64,000 nucleotides of DNA from Tausonia pullulans. Taxonomy: Eukaryota; Basidiomycota; Tremellomycetes; Cystofilobasidiales; Mrakiaceae. A model generated the notes under the pieces. The model was not told where the DNA came from, did not search any database, and saw only the letters and a list, made by a program, of their open reading frames with translations. The position numbers were made by a program, and so were the translations under genes. This document shows, piece after piece, positions 62,796 through 64,000 of the stretch (positions within the stretch are counted from its first letter, which is position 1; every line of letters begins with the position of its first letter). The DNA lies in the NCBI GenBank assembly GCA_951802195.1, contig OX637637.1, positions 372,001 through 436,000 of the forward strand, given 5' to 3'.

Positions 62796-63725
62796 GTGTA
62801 GTTTGCTGGATGTGTAGATAGTATGAGAGTGCTCTCTTGTTTGGCCAGCTATGCTCCGCGCGCGCCCAAACGCAGAGGAATACATGCACACAGGGGTAAG
62901 GGCACGGACGCGTGACCTGGGATGCAAGGTCTGCCACTGGTCGACAGCCGCTTCTGCCCCGCGACAGGCGAGGACGGAGCGTTGAGGCCGCCGCGGCTGG
63001 CGACGACCGACCGTGCGCAGAAGAGAACGAGCGAGCCAAGAGGGAGAGGGATGGGTCAAGACGAGGTAGCCAGCTATGGTCTAGGCTGCTGCGTGGCCAT
63101 ATGATTTGCTCTCGGATGTGTCTGGTGCGAGAAGACACAGCGGAGAAGGTTCTGTCTAGCCGCTGGCCTGTGGCGTCGGGCCATGCGCAGCAGCGCCTCC
63201 CGCCTCTCCCGTCTCCTTTCCGCGCTCCTCCTCTTGCTTCCCTTGACCGCCTTCCATAAGCATACAGTCCCTGCCGCTCGCTCTCAACCGCCGCTTCCAG
63301 CAGTCCCCCCCTTCCGTCCCGAAAGAGCGAAGCGGCCTTGCCCTTCGTCTCGACGAACACCCCTCCTCCTCTCCCTTTCTCCCTCTCCCTCCCTCTCTCC
63401 TCTTCCAGCAAGGCAGGCGGCGCTTCCCACCCGCCCTTTCGCTTGCATCCCTCGTTCCCCTCCGTGTTCCGTCCGTCCCACCACAAACACACTCGGAACT
63501 GCCCTCGCCAGCGATGGATTCTTAAGGTCCCCCTCCCCTTCCCACCGTTCATCCCGACAACTGAGCGTGCTCCTCCAAGCACACCCTCTCGCTGTCCTTC
63601 TTCACCACTTCTACGCCCGCCCGGCTTAGCCCGCCCTTTTCACCACCCATCCCTCCCCTCTGCCCTTTCTCTCTTGACATTACCCACCCACCCACCCACC
63701 CACCCACCTACCCACACTCCCAGCC
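62796..63725. other. Intergenic region before the last, partial gene
   Basis: 930 bases. From 63183 to 63720 the plus strand is strongly CT-rich, which is typical of a leader or promoter. It ends with an (ACCC)n repeat just before the start codon. No gene is supported. Confidence 0.45.
63682..63708 (+). repeat. (ACCC)n microsatellite in the leader of the last gene
   Basis: About seven tandem ACCC units lie 18 bases before the start codon at 63726. Confidence 0.9.
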
Positions 63726-64000
63726 ATGCGCGGCCTTCTTCTCGGTCCCTCGCCCTCTCCCCCGGTGGCGGTCTCGCTTGCGGTGCATCTCATGCCGGAG
63801 CTCCCGTACCCGACGACGCATACCCCGAAACACGTCCGGTTCCCCTGCCCTTACGCCTCCCCCGAGCTCTTTGCTGTGCGTACCCAGACGCCCCCTTCTC
63901 GGCTGCTCGAGCCTTCTCTGACCGGATGGCCCACCGCTCTTCTTCCAGTCGAGCCATGAGACGTGGTCCCAGGCAGAGTACGACCGGACGCCGATTGAGC
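63726..64000 (+). CDS. Partial gene at the window edge; hypothetical fungal protein
   Basis: The first exon encodes MRGLLLGPSPSPPVAVSLAV and continues to KHVRFPCPYASPELF. An intron (donor gtgcgt, acceptor ttccag, branch-like ctctgac) joins to SSHETWSQAEYDRTPIE, where the window ends. The string WSxxEYDRTPIE recalls the YDRSPI motif found in many uncharacterised fungal proteins. Only about 70 residues are visible, so no function can be given. Confidence 0.55.

Noticed and set aside
63183-63629. Plus-strand frame starting with a signal-peptide-like stretch (MRSSASRLSRLLSALLLLLPL)
   Set aside because: The rest is Ser/Pro/Arg-rich sequence from a CT-rich leader, with no conserved pattern and no supporting splice sites. 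A small secreted protein cannot be fully excluded.

Overview
The window is a gene-dense stretch of a GC-rich basidiomycete nuclear genome. The evidence is that almost every gene is broken by several short GT-AG introns (mostly 55-90 bases) with a CTGAC/CTAAC-like branch site close to the acceptor, codons end mostly in C or G, genes lie 0.1-1 kb apart on both strands, and the proteins are fungal and eukaryotic (Met8-type siroheme synthase, Mot1, proteasome beta-3, N-myristoyltransferase). A basidiomycetous yeast of the Pucciniomycotina (for example Microbotryomycetes) is my best guess; that is inference. I see no rRNA, tRNA, CRISPR array or recognisable intact mobile element.

Layout, left to right: an AN1 zinc-finger protein (-), cytosolic aspartate aminotransferase (+), a small two-repeat hydrophilic stress protein (+), a DUF202 membrane protein (+), an Atg14/Vps38-like autophagy protein (+), a class II aldolase/adducin protein (-), a poorly resolved F-box-like gene (+), a 1.8 kb unexplained island, a multi-pass membrane protein (-), an SLC49/FLVCR-like MFS transporter (+), proteasome beta-3 (-), a vWA-domain protein (-), an APC amino-acid permease with a soluble tail (-), a Maf pyrophosphatase (+), a single-pass membrane protein (-), an O-fucosyltransferase-like protein (-), a nitronate monooxygenase (+), N-myristoyltransferase (-), the splicing factor ES2/DGCR14 (+), a TRP14-type thioredoxin (-), magnesium-dependent phosphatase-1 (-), MOT1 (+), siroheme synthase (-), a FluG/type-I-like glutamine synthetase (-), a second vWA protein paralogous to the first (-), DAHP synthase (+), and the 5' end of one more gene cut by the window edge (+).

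The content is mostly housekeeping: amino-acid and nitrogen metabolism (aspartate aminotransferase, glutamine synthetase-like protein, DAHP synthase, permease), sulfite/nitrite cofactor synthesis (siroheme), protein modification and turnover, transcription and splicing. It is not a biosynthetic cluster and I see no defence or mobile system. The most striking feature is gene architecture. Very small exons (6, 6, 11, 12, 13, 16, 19, 24 and 30 bases) recur in at least four enzyme genes and often carry or interrupt the catalytic motif. The second point of interest is the pair of vWA paralogues about 33 kb apart on the same strand. The third is the low-coding island at 13.6-15.4 kb.

Gene limits below run from the start codon to the stop codon and include introns; untranslated ends were not assigned.
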